From: Caldilineaceae bacterium SB0664_bin_27 | Lineage (GTDB): Bacteria; Chloroflexota; Anaerolineae; Caldilineales; Caldilineaceae | Length of the DNA stretch: 56,527 nucleotides | Assembly (NCBI GenBank): GCA_009838625.1 | Contig: VXRG01000114.1 | Coordinates: 1-56,527 of the forward strand | Direction: 5' to 3' | Shown here: in pieces, positions 45,336-53,571 of the stretch | Layout of the letters: every line of letters starts with the position of its first letter | Numbering within the stretch: the stretch's first letter is position 1 | The notes under the pieces: model-generated | Told to the model about the DNA's origin: nothing | Seen by the model: the letters and a program-made list of their open reading frames with translations, nothing else | The model's database searches: none | Position numbers and translations under genes: made by a program

Positions 45336-46625
45336 CTAATCACTGTCCGCTGCTTTAAAACGCTTGAGAATCAGAGAGGCGTTCTGGCCTCCGAGGCCGA
45401 ATCCATTGCAGAGGCCGGCATCGACCTGGCAGGCGCGGCTGACGTTGGGCACATAGTCGAGGTCGCAGTCCGGGTCCCGTTCATTGTAGTTGATGGTCGG
45501 CGCAATGCGCTGCGTCTGCATCGCCTGCACGAGCGCGGCTGCGCTCTGCGCGCCGGCTGCGCCCATGGCGTGGCCGATGCTGCTCTTGAGGCTGGTGACC
45601 GGGATGTTGTAGGCGTCCTCGCCGAAGATCCGTTTGATGGCAGCGGTCTCCGACTTATCGTTCAAAACTGTGCCGGTGCCGTGGGCGACGATCCAGTCGA
45701 TTTCATTGGCGCCGAGCCCGCTCTCCTGCAGCGCGATGCGCATACATTCGGTTGCGCCATGTCCCCCCGGTTCCGGGGCCACCATGTCGAAGGCGTCTTC
45801 ACTCAGCCCGTAGCCGGCGAACTCGGCCAGGATCTGCGCACCGCGCGCCTGCGCATGTTCCAGTGTTTCCAGAACAAATGCAGCCGAACCCTCGCCCACG
45901 ACCATGCCGTCCCTGTCGCCGCTGAATGGGCGGCAGGCGGTCTCCGGTTCGTCGTTGCGCGTGCTGGCCGCGCCCAGGCGGCTGAACGTGGAGATCGCCA
46001 TCTTGGTCAGATAGCCCTCCGCCCCGCCGGTCAGCATAACATCCGCCTCCCCGCGCTGGAGACGCCGCGCAGCTTCACCGATGCTGGTGATGCCGGTCGC
46101 GCAGGCCGTCACCTGGCTGTTTGTGGGGCCGGTGATGCCGTGCTTGATGGCGATAAATGTCGGCGCGCTGCTGATCAGCGCGGCGGTCGCGCTGGCCGGA
46201 TTGAAACGCTTGGGGCCGTTTTCCTCCAGCTTGCGGCCCTCCTCCTCAACAATATCCCAGCCGCCGAATGCCAGCCCCATCTCCACGCCGACGCGGGAGC
46301 GGTCCTCCTGCGAAAGGTCCAGACCGGAGCGGTCCAACGCCTCCTGCGTCGCCTTCCACGCCAGCTGCGTGCCGCGGCTGGTGCGCCGCACGTCTTTGCG
46401 GTCCATGTAGTCGCGCGGCTCCCAATCGTTGACCCTGGCGGTGATTTGCGTGGGGAAATCGGTCGCGTCCCAGTGGGTGATAGGGCCGGTGCCCGACTTT
46501 CCCGCCATCAATCCGGCCCAGGAGCTTTCCAAATCGTGCCCCAGCGGCGTCACCATCCCAATCCCGGTGACAACCACCCGCCGGCCCGGGTCTCTCTCAT
46601 TTCCATTCATCTCAAAGTTTCTCAT
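45336..46625 (-). CDS. fabF: Beta-ketoacyl-ACP synthase II (KAS II)
   Basis: This 429-residue condensing enzyme elongates acyl-ACP with malonyl-ACP in fatty-acid synthesis. Catalytic Cys175 (TACATGITS) and the two His (IVAHGTGT and SSIGHAMGAAG) form the Cys-His-His triad. VVVTGIGMVTPLG marks the N-terminus. ATGs at 46625 and 46610 could both start it. A CCACTAACCACTAATCACTG repeat separates it from the molybdoenzyme gene (45321-45346). A similar repeat lies before its upstream neighbour (46646-46666). Confidence 0.95.
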   Translation of the reverse strand: MRNFEMNGNERDPGRRVVVTGIGMVTPLGHDLESSWAGLMAGKSGTGPITHWDATDFPTQITARVNDWEPRDYMDRKDVRRTSRGTQLAWKATQEALDRSGLDLSQEDRSRVGVEMGLAFGGWDIVEEEGRKLEENGPKRFNPASATAALISSAPTFIAIKHGITGPTNSQVTACATGITSIGEAARRLQRGEADVMLTGGAEGYLTKMAISTFSRLGAASTRNDEPETACRPFSGDRDGMVVGEGSAAFVLETLEHAQARGAQILAEFAGYGLSEDAFDMVAPEPGGHGATECMRIALQESGLGANEIDWIVAHGTGTVLNDKSETAAIKRIFGEDAYNIPVTSLKSSIGHAMGAAGAQSAAALVQAMQTQRIAPTINYNERDPDCDLDYVPNVSRACQVDAGLCNGFGLGGQNASLILKRFKAADSD

Positions 46626-46666
46626 TATCTGATTTCACGGGCTTCTGACCACTAACCGCTGCAGTT

Positions 46667-47644
46667 TTACCGCATCGTCAGTGCCATGACCGCTTTCTGA
46701 GCGTGCATGCGGTTTTCCGCCTCATCGTAGACGATCGACTGGGGCCCGTCGATGACTTCGTCTGTGACTTCGATGTTGCGGTCGGCCGGAAGGCAGTGCA
46801 TGTACATGGCATTGTCGTTGGCCAGGGCCATGCGGCGGGCGTCGGTGATCCAGTCAGTGTACTGGCTGCCGATGCGGGCGCTCTCCTCGTCGTCATCGGT
46901 CGTCAGCAGCGCGCCCCAGCTTTTGGGATAGAGGATGTCGGCGCCCTTGAACCCGGCGTCGAAATCGTCGAGAATCTCGAAGCTGCCGCCGTGCCGTCCG
47001 ACGTTGTCCTGGGCCTGCTGAATGATGTCCGGCATGAGCTTGTATTCGGGCGGATGGGTCAGCCGCACGTTCATGCCGAAGCGGGTCATCTGCAGGACCA
47101 GGCTCTGCGGCACCGAGATCGGCTTCTGGTAGCTGCTGGCATAGGCCCAGCTGACGTTGATCGTCTTGCCGCGGGGATCACCGACCTTTTCGACGATCGT
47201 CATCAGATCGGCCAGGATCTGGAACGGGTGGTAGATGTCGCACTGCATGTTGAGCACCGGCGCGCGGCTGGCGTCGGCCACGCTGTTGATGTAGCCGTTG
47301 CCGATCTCCCAGTCGCACTGGCGGATGGCGATGCCGTCATAGTAGCGTCCAAAGATTTCACCGATCTCCTTGCCGGTGTCGCCATGGCTGATCTGTGTAG
47401 TTTCGTGGTCGATGAAGGCCGCGTGCCCTCCCAGCTGGGTCATGCCGGCCTCGAAGCTGGAGCGTGTGCGCGTGCTGGTGAAGAAGAAGAGCATGGCCAG
47501 CGCTTTGTCGCGTAGGAGGGGATGACCGATTCCCAGCGCACGCTCCCGTTTGAGCGTAAGGGCAACGTCCAGGACCGTCTCGATCTCCTCCTTCGAGAAG
47601 TCCATATCACTAATGAAATCGCGACCGCGCAAATCAGTTTGCAT
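46667..47644 (-). CDS. Carbamoyltransferase, YgeW/N-acetylornithine carbamoyltransferase-like
   Basis: This 325-residue transcarbamylase has the carbamoyl-phosphate site FTSTRTRSSFE (about 55-65), QCDIYHPFQILADL and MHCLPADRN. In place of the SMG ornithine loop of classical OTC it has ADILYPKSWGALL, as in YgeW and N-acetyl/N-succinylornithine carbamoyltransferases. TWAY-like SWAYASSYQKPISVPQ and VTLAHP-like segments also match YgeW. The DEAENRMHAQKAVMA end matches the acetylornithine enzyme. The adjacent carbamate kinase suggests catabolic use of carbamoyl phosphate, for example from a ureido compound, rather than arginine synthesis. Confidence 0.85.
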   Translation of the reverse strand: MQTDLRGRDFISDMDFSKEEIETVLDVALTLKRERALGIGHPLLRDKALAMLFFFTSTRTRSSFEAGMTQLGGHAAFIDHETTQISHGDTGKEIGEIFGRYYDGIAIRQCDWEIGNGYINSVADASRAPVLNMQCDIYHPFQILADLMTIVEKVGDPRGKTINVSWAYASSYQKPISVPQSLVLQMTRFGMNVRLTHPPEYKLMPDIIQQAQDNVGRHGGSFEILDDFDAGFKGADILYPKSWGALLTTDDDEESARIGSQYTDWITDARRMALANDNAMYMHCLPADRNIEVTDEVIDGPQSIVYDEAENRMHAQKAVMALTMR

Positions 47645-47805
47645 TCAAGTCTACTCCTGACTTCATGTTAGAGAATTAATATCCAGTTTTCAGTAACTGC
47701 AACTCCACTCGTTCACGCAGCGCTTTCTCCACCGTCCACGCTCGGCGCTACGAGAACGGAAGGCCGGCTACGAAGTTCTGACAACAAAGATCTGACTACG
47801 AAAGA

Positions 47806-48807
47806 CTATAAATGTATTCTCGTTCCCGTCTCCCCTGCCAGCGCCAGGTGCAGATTCTGCGGATTGGTGATCAGGCAGTGGGCGTAGGGATTGGCGCTTT
47901 TTTCCAGGAATTCGATGCAGGCATCGATCTTGGGCTGCATACTACCGGCGGCAAAATGTCCCTTTCCCCGGTACCGTTTGGCCTCGGCAACAGTGAGCTG
48001 GTCGAGATCGATCTGTTCGGGCTTGCCAAAGTTCAGGGCCACTTTCTCCACACCGGTGCTGATCAGAAAGAGGTCGGCCCCCAAATCGACCGCCAGCAGG
48101 CAGCTTGCCATGTCCTTGTCGATCACTGCGGAGACACCTTGCAGCTGGCCACCGGCGTCACGCACAACGGGGATGCCGCCCCCGCCACAGGCCACAACCA
48201 CCCAGCCCATATCCACCGCCTGACGAACCGCCTCGATTTCGATAATCTCCACGGGCTTCGGGCTGGAAACAACCCGCCGCCAGCCGCGCCCGGCATCCTC
48301 AACAACGTGCCAGCCCCTGCTCTCAAAGCTGCGGGCCGTCTCTTCATCCAGAAAGCTGCCAACCGGCTTGGATGGATTGTCGAAGGCAGGGTCGTTCTCG
48401 TCGACGCGCGTCTGCGTGATGATGGTTGTGGTCTCGCGTGGGATGTGCCGCTGGCGGAAGTCGTTGTTGAGCGCCTGCTGCAGCATGAAGCCGATGCTGC
48501 CTTGCGTGTCGGCCACGACGAGAGTGAGAGGAATCGTGTGGACTTCGCCGAGGGCCAGTTCGTTGCGCCGGAGGATGAACCCCACTTGGGGCCCGTTGCC
48601 GTGGGTGACTACGACTCCCTGCCAGCCACTTTCGAGCATCCGGGCAATCTGTCCGGTGGTCTCATGGACCGCGTCCCACTGGTGGACGATCTCCGGCCGG
48701 CTGCTGTCGGCAATCAGGGAGTTGCCTCCGATAGCGACGACAGCCAGATTGGTTGCGGCGTGGGGCGAGCTGTCATCGGCGGTCTTATGGGAGGTTTGAT
48801 CTGTCAT
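47806..48807 (-). CDS. arcC: Carbamate kinase
   Basis: This 333-residue amino-acid-kinase-fold enzyme converts carbamoyl phosphate plus ADP to ATP, CO2 and ammonia. Marks are LAVVAIGGNSL, VVTHGNGPQVGFILRRNE, VVACGGGGIPVV and AVIDKDMASCLLAVDLGADLFLISTGVEKV. The ATG at 48807 leaves a 20-residue tail before the core; a longer frame from 48969 is unlikely. It lies 161 bases upstream of the carbamoyltransferase on the same strand, so the two probably act in series. Confidence 0.94.
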   Translation of the reverse strand: MTDQTSHKTADDSSPHAATNLAVVAIGGNSLIADSSRPEIVHQWDAVHETTGQIARMLESGWQGVVVTHGNGPQVGFILRRNELALGEVHTIPLTLVVADTQGSIGFMLQQALNNDFRQRHIPRETTTIITQTRVDENDPAFDNPSKPVGSFLDEETARSFESRGWHVVEDAGRGWRRVVSSPKPVEIIEIEAVRQAVDMGWVVVACGGGGIPVVRDAGGQLQGVSAVIDKDMASCLLAVDLGADLFLISTGVEKVALNFGKPEQIDLDQLTVAEAKRYRGKGHFAAGSMQPKIDACIEFLEKSANPYAHCLITNPQNLHLALAGETGTRIHL

Positions 48808-49228
48808 TGCCGGTTTCGGTCTGCGAAAACAAATCCGCTGTCGATCAGCGGATGCGATACCCTGATTATAAGAATCGGCAACGGAAAAGTCAATGCGGCC
48901 CCAGCCGGGGGCAGGGCAATCGCGAACTTTAAGGAGGGTTGACATAATGGGATAGGGATTTATTCTCACGTCGAATCATTAGCAAAAGGGAAGACGTGGT
49001 GAATGAATCAAGGGAGGCGTTCGACTATCACTTAAGGGGATTGGAGGATCCGCGCTCAACGGTCAAGCGGCGCCGTCGACGGGAAGAGTGTTCGTTGCTC
49101 TCATGACCGGGAAGCAGAGCGAAACCCAATCATGTTGGTGAGTGTATGGGCGACAGAGAATCGACTCTTGCTCCTTTCTCACCTATTCTGAAAGTTCACG
49201 ATTACTCTGAGTTGGCGGGGAACCGGTA
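48808..49228. other. Divergent non-coding region
   Basis: No gene is supported between carbamate kinase and the nickel/peptide-type operon (715 bases in all). The right part holds the promoter, operator and leader described separately. I see nothing definite in 48810-49210. Confidence 0.6.
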
Positions 49229-49257
49229 TTGACACCGCCGTCAGTCTATGCTATATT
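49229..49257 (+). promoter_or_regulatory. Sigma70-type promoter of the nickel/peptide-type ABC operon
   Basis: TTGACA (49229-49234), exactly 17 bases, TATATT (49252-49257). The same layout is repeated before the zinc operon at 53281-53309. Distance to the ATG is about 265 bases from the expected start of transcription. Confidence 0.8.
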
Positions 49258-49263
49258 GTGGCT

Positions 49264-49283
49264 TGTTGCAAATTTTTGCAACA
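49264..49283. promoter_or_regulatory. Palindromic operator candidate, copy 1
   Basis: TGTTGCAAA-TT-TTTGCAACA is a perfect inverted repeat with 9-base arms beginning six bases after the -10 element, so it covers the transcription start. Its place suits a repressor, plausibly a Zur/Fur-type metal regulator. A copy with one mismatch lies at the same position in the zinc operon promoter. Confidence 0.65.
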
Positions 49284-49389
49284 GATAAAATTTTTATTAA
49301 CCACAATACGGCAGAGATCGGTTGGCAGTTACGCACATCCGTCTACCGGGGACTGCACTTTCTGACAGAATAGCGCATCCTGGCGGTGG

Positions 49390-49441
49390 ATACCCAATAC
49401 GCCTTGAGTTTGGCGTAAGTCATCTCCCGTTCTTTGGGTAT
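49390..49441 (+). ncRNA. Leader RNA helix with compensatory changes, copy 1
   Basis: ATACCCAA (49390-49397) pairs with TTGGGTAT (49434-49441). In the paralogous leader before the zinc operon, both arms change together (ATTCCCAA with TTGGGAAT), which argues for a maintained RNA helix in the 5' leader. Confidence 0.5.
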
Positions 49442-49522
49442 TTCACCGACTGCCGCAGCTCTGCCGGCTACTGACGCCTATTGTGGGGCACACGCCACCA
49501 GCCTGACGAAAGGGTACCGTAG

Positions 49523-51157
49523 ATGTCTCACTCACTTCGAATTCTGTCATCTGTTCTCGCGCTGTTGTTCCTCTTGGTCGCTTGCACCCCTGCCGCGCCT
49601 GGCACAACTTCCGCCGGCGCCTCGGCAGAGTCGGCCAACCAGGGTTCGCAATCCGCTGCCGTCGCCGACGCTGCAACGGAGCGGCCCACGCTGACGGCGG
49701 GCGTCATCTGGCTGGACAGCCCCCTGGATCCCGTGGAGGGCGGCTACGTCTCCACCCAGTCGGCACTGTCGGAGACCTTGTTCCGACTCTCAGGAACCAC
49801 CCTGAGTCCCGAACCGTGGCTGGCGACGGAAGCCACACACGTAGCCCCCTTTATCTGGAGGATCGGAATCCGGGAGGGCGTCAAATTCCACAACGGGAAT
49901 GTGATGGATGCGCAAGCGGTGAAGGCCTCCCTGGAGCGGGCTATCCGATTGTCGCCGGCGGCGGCCGATACATTGTCCGTTGACACGATAACCGTCGAGG
50001 ACGAGCAAACCATCACCATCAAGACGACGGTAGAGCAGCCCACCCTGCCCGGACTGTTGATTTTACCGGCCCTCGCCATTACCGACGCGGCGGCGGCGGA
50101 CGCAGCCGGAGAGGGCAATTTCATCGCCGCCGGAGCCCTTACCGGCCCGTACATCCCCATCGAGTACACGCCAAAGGAACGACTTGACAGCGTATCCAAC
50201 GACGACTACTGGGGCGGAACGCCTCCGCTGGCCGGCATCAAGCACATCGCCATTCCCGACACCAACAGCCGGGAGTTGGCCCTGCAAGCTGGGGACATCG
50301 ACGTTGCCATCAACGTTTCCCCCAATGGCGCCCAGGCGATCAACGCACACCAAGGGACACACACCGAGACCTCCGGCATCGGCACCTCGCTGGTCCTGTG
50401 GTGGGTGAACTTCGAGCGCGGCACCCTAGCCGACCCGCTGGTGCGCCGGGCGGTGGCCCACGCCATTGACCGGGAGAGCATCGCCGGTCTGGTCGCGCCT
50501 CCCGGCTCCGGGTCCTTCGCTGAGCTCCTGCTCCCGGATGCCCTCGTGGCGTGTCCCGGCGTGAACGCGCTGGGTTACGATCCTGACGCAGCGCGCAATC
50601 TGTTGGCTCAGGCCGGCTACGCCGACAGCGACGGCGACGGAATCCTGGACAAGGACGGTCAGCCGCTGGAAATTATCATCGGCGGTTACCCCGAAAGGTT
50701 CCAGCTGCCCATTATGGCCGAGGCCGCTCAGGCCATGCTCACTGATGTGGGCATCAAGACCGAGGTGCTCATAACAGAATGGTCGGTGGTCAAGGAGCCT
50801 GCATGGGATCTCTTCGGCTGGTACAACACTGTCGTGCAAGGCGGGGGAGACCCGGTATTCAACATCAGCAAGTTCGCCGGGTTGAAGGGCGACGCTAGCG
50901 GCAGCGGGACCAACAACTATGGGCATTACGACGCTTCCCGCCTGGTGGACATAGTCGCCCCATCCACCTCCGTGTCCGACTTGGAGGGTCGAAAGGACAT
51001 AGCCTGCGAGGCCCTGGCGGTGGTCACCGAAGACGCCGCATTCTTGCCGGTGGCGCATGTGAATATGGTGTACGGCGTCAGTGACCGGGTCACCGGTTTC
51101 CAGGCCCACCCAACCTCCCACTATTTCTTCGACCACCGCGTTGGACTGAGCGAGTAA
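49523..51157 (+). CDS. Family 5 solute-binding lipoprotein (NikA-like) of a metal-regulated importer
   Basis: This 544-residue extracellular lipoprotein (lipobox LLVACTP at about 20) has the SBP_bac_5 fold: RIGIREGVKFHNGNVMDAQAVKASLERAI-type segment, RRAVAHAIDRESIAG and a D-x-D-x-D-G loop (SDGDGILDKDG). It heads an operon with two permeases. Its signal peptide is nearly the same as that of the zinc-binding protein at 53572, and the whole upstream region is duplicated. Joint metal regulation is therefore likely, and the ligand may be nickel, a metal-chelator complex or a peptide. AAAGGG lies about 10 bases before the ATG. Confidence 0.87.
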   Translation: MSHSLRILSSVLALLFLLVACTPAAPGTTSAGASAESANQGSQSAAVADAATERPTLTAGVIWLDSPLDPVEGGYVSTQSALSETLFRLSGTTLSPEPWLATEATHVAPFIWRIGIREGVKFHNGNVMDAQAVKASLERAIRLSPAAADTLSVDTITVEDEQTITIKTTVEQPTLPGLLILPALAITDAAAADAAGEGNFIAAGALTGPYIPIEYTPKERLDSVSNDDYWGGTPPLAGIKHIAIPDTNSRELALQAGDIDVAINVSPNGAQAINAHQGTHTETSGIGTSLVLWWVNFERGTLADPLVRRAVAHAIDRESIAGLVAPPGSGSFAELLLPDALVACPGVNALGYDPDAARNLLAQAGYADSDGDGILDKDGQPLEIIIGGYPERFQLPIMAEAAQAMLTDVGIKTEVLITEWSVVKEPAWDLFGWYNTVVQGGGDPVFNISKFAGLKGDASGSGTNNYGHYDASRLVDIVAPSTSVSDLEGRKDIACEALAVVTEDAAFLPVAHVNMVYGVSDRVTGFQAHPTSHYFFDHRVGLSE

Positions 51158-51198
51158 CGAGGTAGCGGGATAACGGGTACAGGTATAGGTTTCCCAGC

Positions 51199-52155
51199 AT
51201 GGGAGCGTACCTGATACGAAGGTTGGCCACGCTGCCACTGCTGCTTCTAGGCATCTCGGCCGCCAGCTTCGCGCTGCTGAATCTGGCGCCGGGAGACCCG
51301 GCAGAGATTGTATTGCGCCAGCGCAACCCGGCCCAGTTGCCCAGCTCGGCGGAGGTGGCGGCCATGCGCATCGAATTGGGCCTGGACGCCCCCCTGCCGG
51401 TGCAATACACTCGCTGGGTTTCGCGCGCGCTGGCGGGCGACCTGGGTCAGTCATACGTAACCGAACAGCCGGTGGCCGCCCAGCTGGCCCGCCGCACCGT
51501 CCCAACGGCGCTGCTCACCGCAGCCGCCCTGGCCCTGGCGCTGCTGGTCGCCGTCCCCATCGGCATACTATCGGCACGGCGGCGGGGCAGCTCCTTGGAT
51601 GCCGTCGCCCGCTTGGCGGCGCTGGTGGGCGCGGCTGCTCCATCCTACGCCCTGGCCTATGGACTAATCATCCTGTTCGCGGTGAAACTGTCGTGGCTAC
51701 CGGCTCTGGGCTATGGTTCGGCGGCGCAAATGATCCTCCCGGCCGCCGCGCTCTCTCTGGCGCCGATGGCTCAACTGATGCGGCTCATTCGCGCCAGTAT
51801 GCTGGAAACTCTGGGGCAGGACTATATTCGAACGGCGCGGGCCAAGGGGTTATCGGAACAAACCGTCGCCACTGGGCACGCTCTGCGCAACGCGCTGCTG
51901 CCGGTTATCGGGGCTATGGGTGTTCACTTGGGTTACCTGCTCAGCGGCGCCGTCATAGTGGAGACCATCTTCACCTGGCCCGGATTGGGTCAGTTGATTG
52001 TGGGGGCGGCGCTGACCCGGGACTACCCCGTAGTGCAGGGGTTCGTGACTTACATCGCGGTGGTGGTCCTGTTGGTCAACTTGGTCGCGGACGTTGCCTT
52101 GCGTGTTGCCGACCCGCGCCTGCGTTTCGGACGGGGAGAGAGGTTTCGATTTTGA
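51199..52155 (+). CDS. NikB/DppB-type ABC permease
   Basis: This 318-residue inner-membrane permease starts MGAYLIRRLATLPLLLLGIS. It has about six helices and the EAA coupling loop YIRTARAKGLSEQTVATGH. The LGLDAPLPVQYTRW segment after helix 1 is typical of the NikB/DppB group. It is 41 bases after the binding protein and overlaps the next permease. Partner ATPases are not in the window. Confidence 0.9.
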   Translation: MGAYLIRRLATLPLLLLGISAASFALLNLAPGDPAEIVLRQRNPAQLPSSAEVAAMRIELGLDAPLPVQYTRWVSRALAGDLGQSYVTEQPVAAQLARRTVPTALLTAAALALALLVAVPIGILSARRRGSSLDAVARLAALVGAAAPSYALAYGLIILFAVKLSWLPALGYGSAAQMILPAAALSLAPMAQLMRLIRASMLETLGQDYIRTARAKGLSEQTVATGHALRNALLPVIGAMGVHLGYLLSGAVIVETIFTWPGLGQLIVGAALTRDYPVVQGFVTYIAVVVLLVNLVADVALRVADPRLRFGRGERFRF

Positions 52156-53084
52156 ACGACCTCCCCAAAATGTCAACGGCACTTGGCGATGCTAGAAATG
52201 CCGGAGAACGGGTTCCCGCTCTGGCCACAGGCGGGAGGACGCGTCAGCGGCGGAGGTGGACGGTACCGTTGCGGGAACCCGGAACCATGTTGGGGTTGTT
52301 CCTGGTGGTGTCGCTGTTGCTGGGGGGATTGTTGGCGCCCTGGCTTCTGCTGGATGATCCCACCGAGATCAACTTGCCCGAACGGTTGCTCTCGCCGTCC
52401 ATGACACACCCCCTGGGCACCGACCACCTGGGGCGGGACACCTTCAGCCGAGTCATTCATGGGGGACGCATGACCCTGCTGGCTGCCATCACCACGCTGG
52501 CTCTGAGCATGACCATCGCGCTGACGGTGGGCATAGTTTCCGGATACCATGGCGGCTGGCTGGACACCGCGTTGATGGGTATCGTGGACCTGCTCCTGGC
52601 GTTTCCATCGCTGATCCTGGCGCTGGCCGTAGCGGGAGCGCTGGGACCCGGACTGTTGAACGTGCTGCTGGCAGCCGGCGCGGTCTGGTGGGTGGGGCAC
52701 GCTCGCATCATCCGCGCGGTTACCCTGGGGGCGCGGCAGATGGAGTACGTGATGTCGGCGCGCGTAACCGGTGCTGGCAACCTGCGCATAATACTGCGAC
52801 ACATTGCCCCAAACATCATCGGCCCCATCGTCGTGATCGCTTCCCTGGACGTGGGCTGGATCATCCTGGGTATTGCCGGCCTGAACTTCCTGGGACTCGG
52901 AGCGCAACCCCCCACGCCGGAATGGGGCGCTATGCTCAACGACGCCCGCCCGCACTTGCAAACCGCGCCGCGCCTACTGCTGATACCCGGCGCAGCGATC
53001 TTTCTGGCAGTGCTTGGATTCAATTTGCTCGGCGATGGTCTGAGAGACCTGCTTGATCCCCGGACGATGCAGACGCCGGGTTGA
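52152..53084 (+). CDS. NikC/DppC-type ABC permease
   Basis: This 310-residue permease has a basic N-terminal tail, then helix 1 (TMLGLFLVVSLLLGGLLA), the HPLGTDHLGRDTFSRVIHGGR signature and EAA loop MEYVMSARVTGAGNLRIIL. I take a TTG start at 52152 overlapping the previous stop (TTGA), with GGAGAG upstream; ATG at 52170 is the alternative but lacks a ribosome site. The large upstream open part of this frame only shadows the previous gene. It lacks the long extracytoplasmic insert of the permeases at 14296 and 21752. No NikD/NikE ATPases follow. Confidence 0.88.
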   Translation: MNDLPKMSTALGDARNAGERVPALATGGRTRQRRRWTVPLREPGTMLGLFLVVSLLLGGLLAPWLLLDDPTEINLPERLLSPSMTHPLGTDHLGRDTFSRVIHGGRMTLLAAITTLALSMTIALTVGIVSGYHGGWLDTALMGIVDLLLAFPSLILALAVAGALGPGLLNVLLAAGAVWWVGHARIIRAVTLGARQMEYVMSARVTGAGNLRIILRHIAPNIIGPIVVIASLDVGWIILGIAGLNFLGLGAQPPTPEWGAMLNDARPHLQTAPRLLLIPGAAIFLAVLGFNLLGDGLRDLLDPRTMQTPG

Positions 53085-53280
53085 TCTACCGCTTGCCACA
53101 GCCTGGGAAAACAATGCCGGCCCGTGCAAAAGTGTCAACGGAACTTAACAAAACGGGTGGTACAAACATCGGGGACAGGTCAAAGACCAACCGCAAGCGG
53201 GCCGGCTGGAACTGCGACTATCTTCTCAAGCTGCTTCAAGATTTAGATGCGATTGCCCTGGAGTTGACGGGAAACCGGTA
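53085..53280. other. Gap between the two metal-type operons
   Basis: This is the first part of a 487-base gene-free region; the rest is the duplicated promoter and leader. A 67-codon frame (53081-53284) has no ribosome site or recognisable motif and overlaps the preceding stop, so I do not call it. Confidence 0.5.
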
Positions 53281-53309
53281 TTGACACGGACGTCAGCCTG
53301 TGCTAGACT
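53281..53309 (+). promoter_or_regulatory. Sigma70-type promoter of the zinc-type operon
   Basis: TTGACA (53281-53286), 17 bases, TAGACT (53304-53309). It aligns base for base with the promoter at 49229, within a duplicated segment of about 380 bases. Confidence 0.75.
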
Positions 53310-53315
53310 GCGATC

Positions 53316-53335
53316 TGTTGCAAAAATTTGCAGCA
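53316..53335. promoter_or_regulatory. Palindromic operator candidate, copy 2
   Basis: TGTTGCAAA-AA-TTTGCAGCA: the same inverted repeat as at 49264, one mismatch between arms, again six bases after the -10 element. It is a candidate binding site for the same metal-responsive repressor. Confidence 0.6.
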
Positions 53336-53441
53336 GATACAATTATCGTTTCCCGCAATACGACAGAGATCGGGCGGCAGTTACGCAAATCCGTCTACCG
53401 GGTACTGCGCTTTCTGACAGAATAGCACATCCTGGCGATGG

Positions 53442-53494
53442 ATTCCCAATACGACTTTGAGATCGATGTAGATCATCTCCAGTTCTTTGGGAAT
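53442..53494 (+). ncRNA. Leader RNA helix with compensatory changes, copy 2
   Basis: ATTCCCAA (53442-53449) pairs with TTGGGAAT (53487-53494); compare ATACCCAA/TTGGGTAT at 49390-49441. A second conserved helix candidate in both leaders is GCAGT with ACTGC around the conserved ATCCGTCTACCGG. Confidence 0.5.
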
Positions 53495-53571
53495 TGCACC
53501 GACTGCCGCAGTTCTGTTGGACGCCTATTGTGGGGGCACACGTCACCAGTCTGGTGAAAGGGTACCCGCAG

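Noticed and set aside
46667-47644. Assignment as argF (ornithine carbamoyltransferase)
   Set aside because: The ornithine SMG loop is replaced by PKSWG; carbamate kinase neighbour suggests another role.
53081-53284. 67-codon frame between the two metal-type operons
   Set aside because: No ribosome site or family features and it runs into the duplicated promoter.
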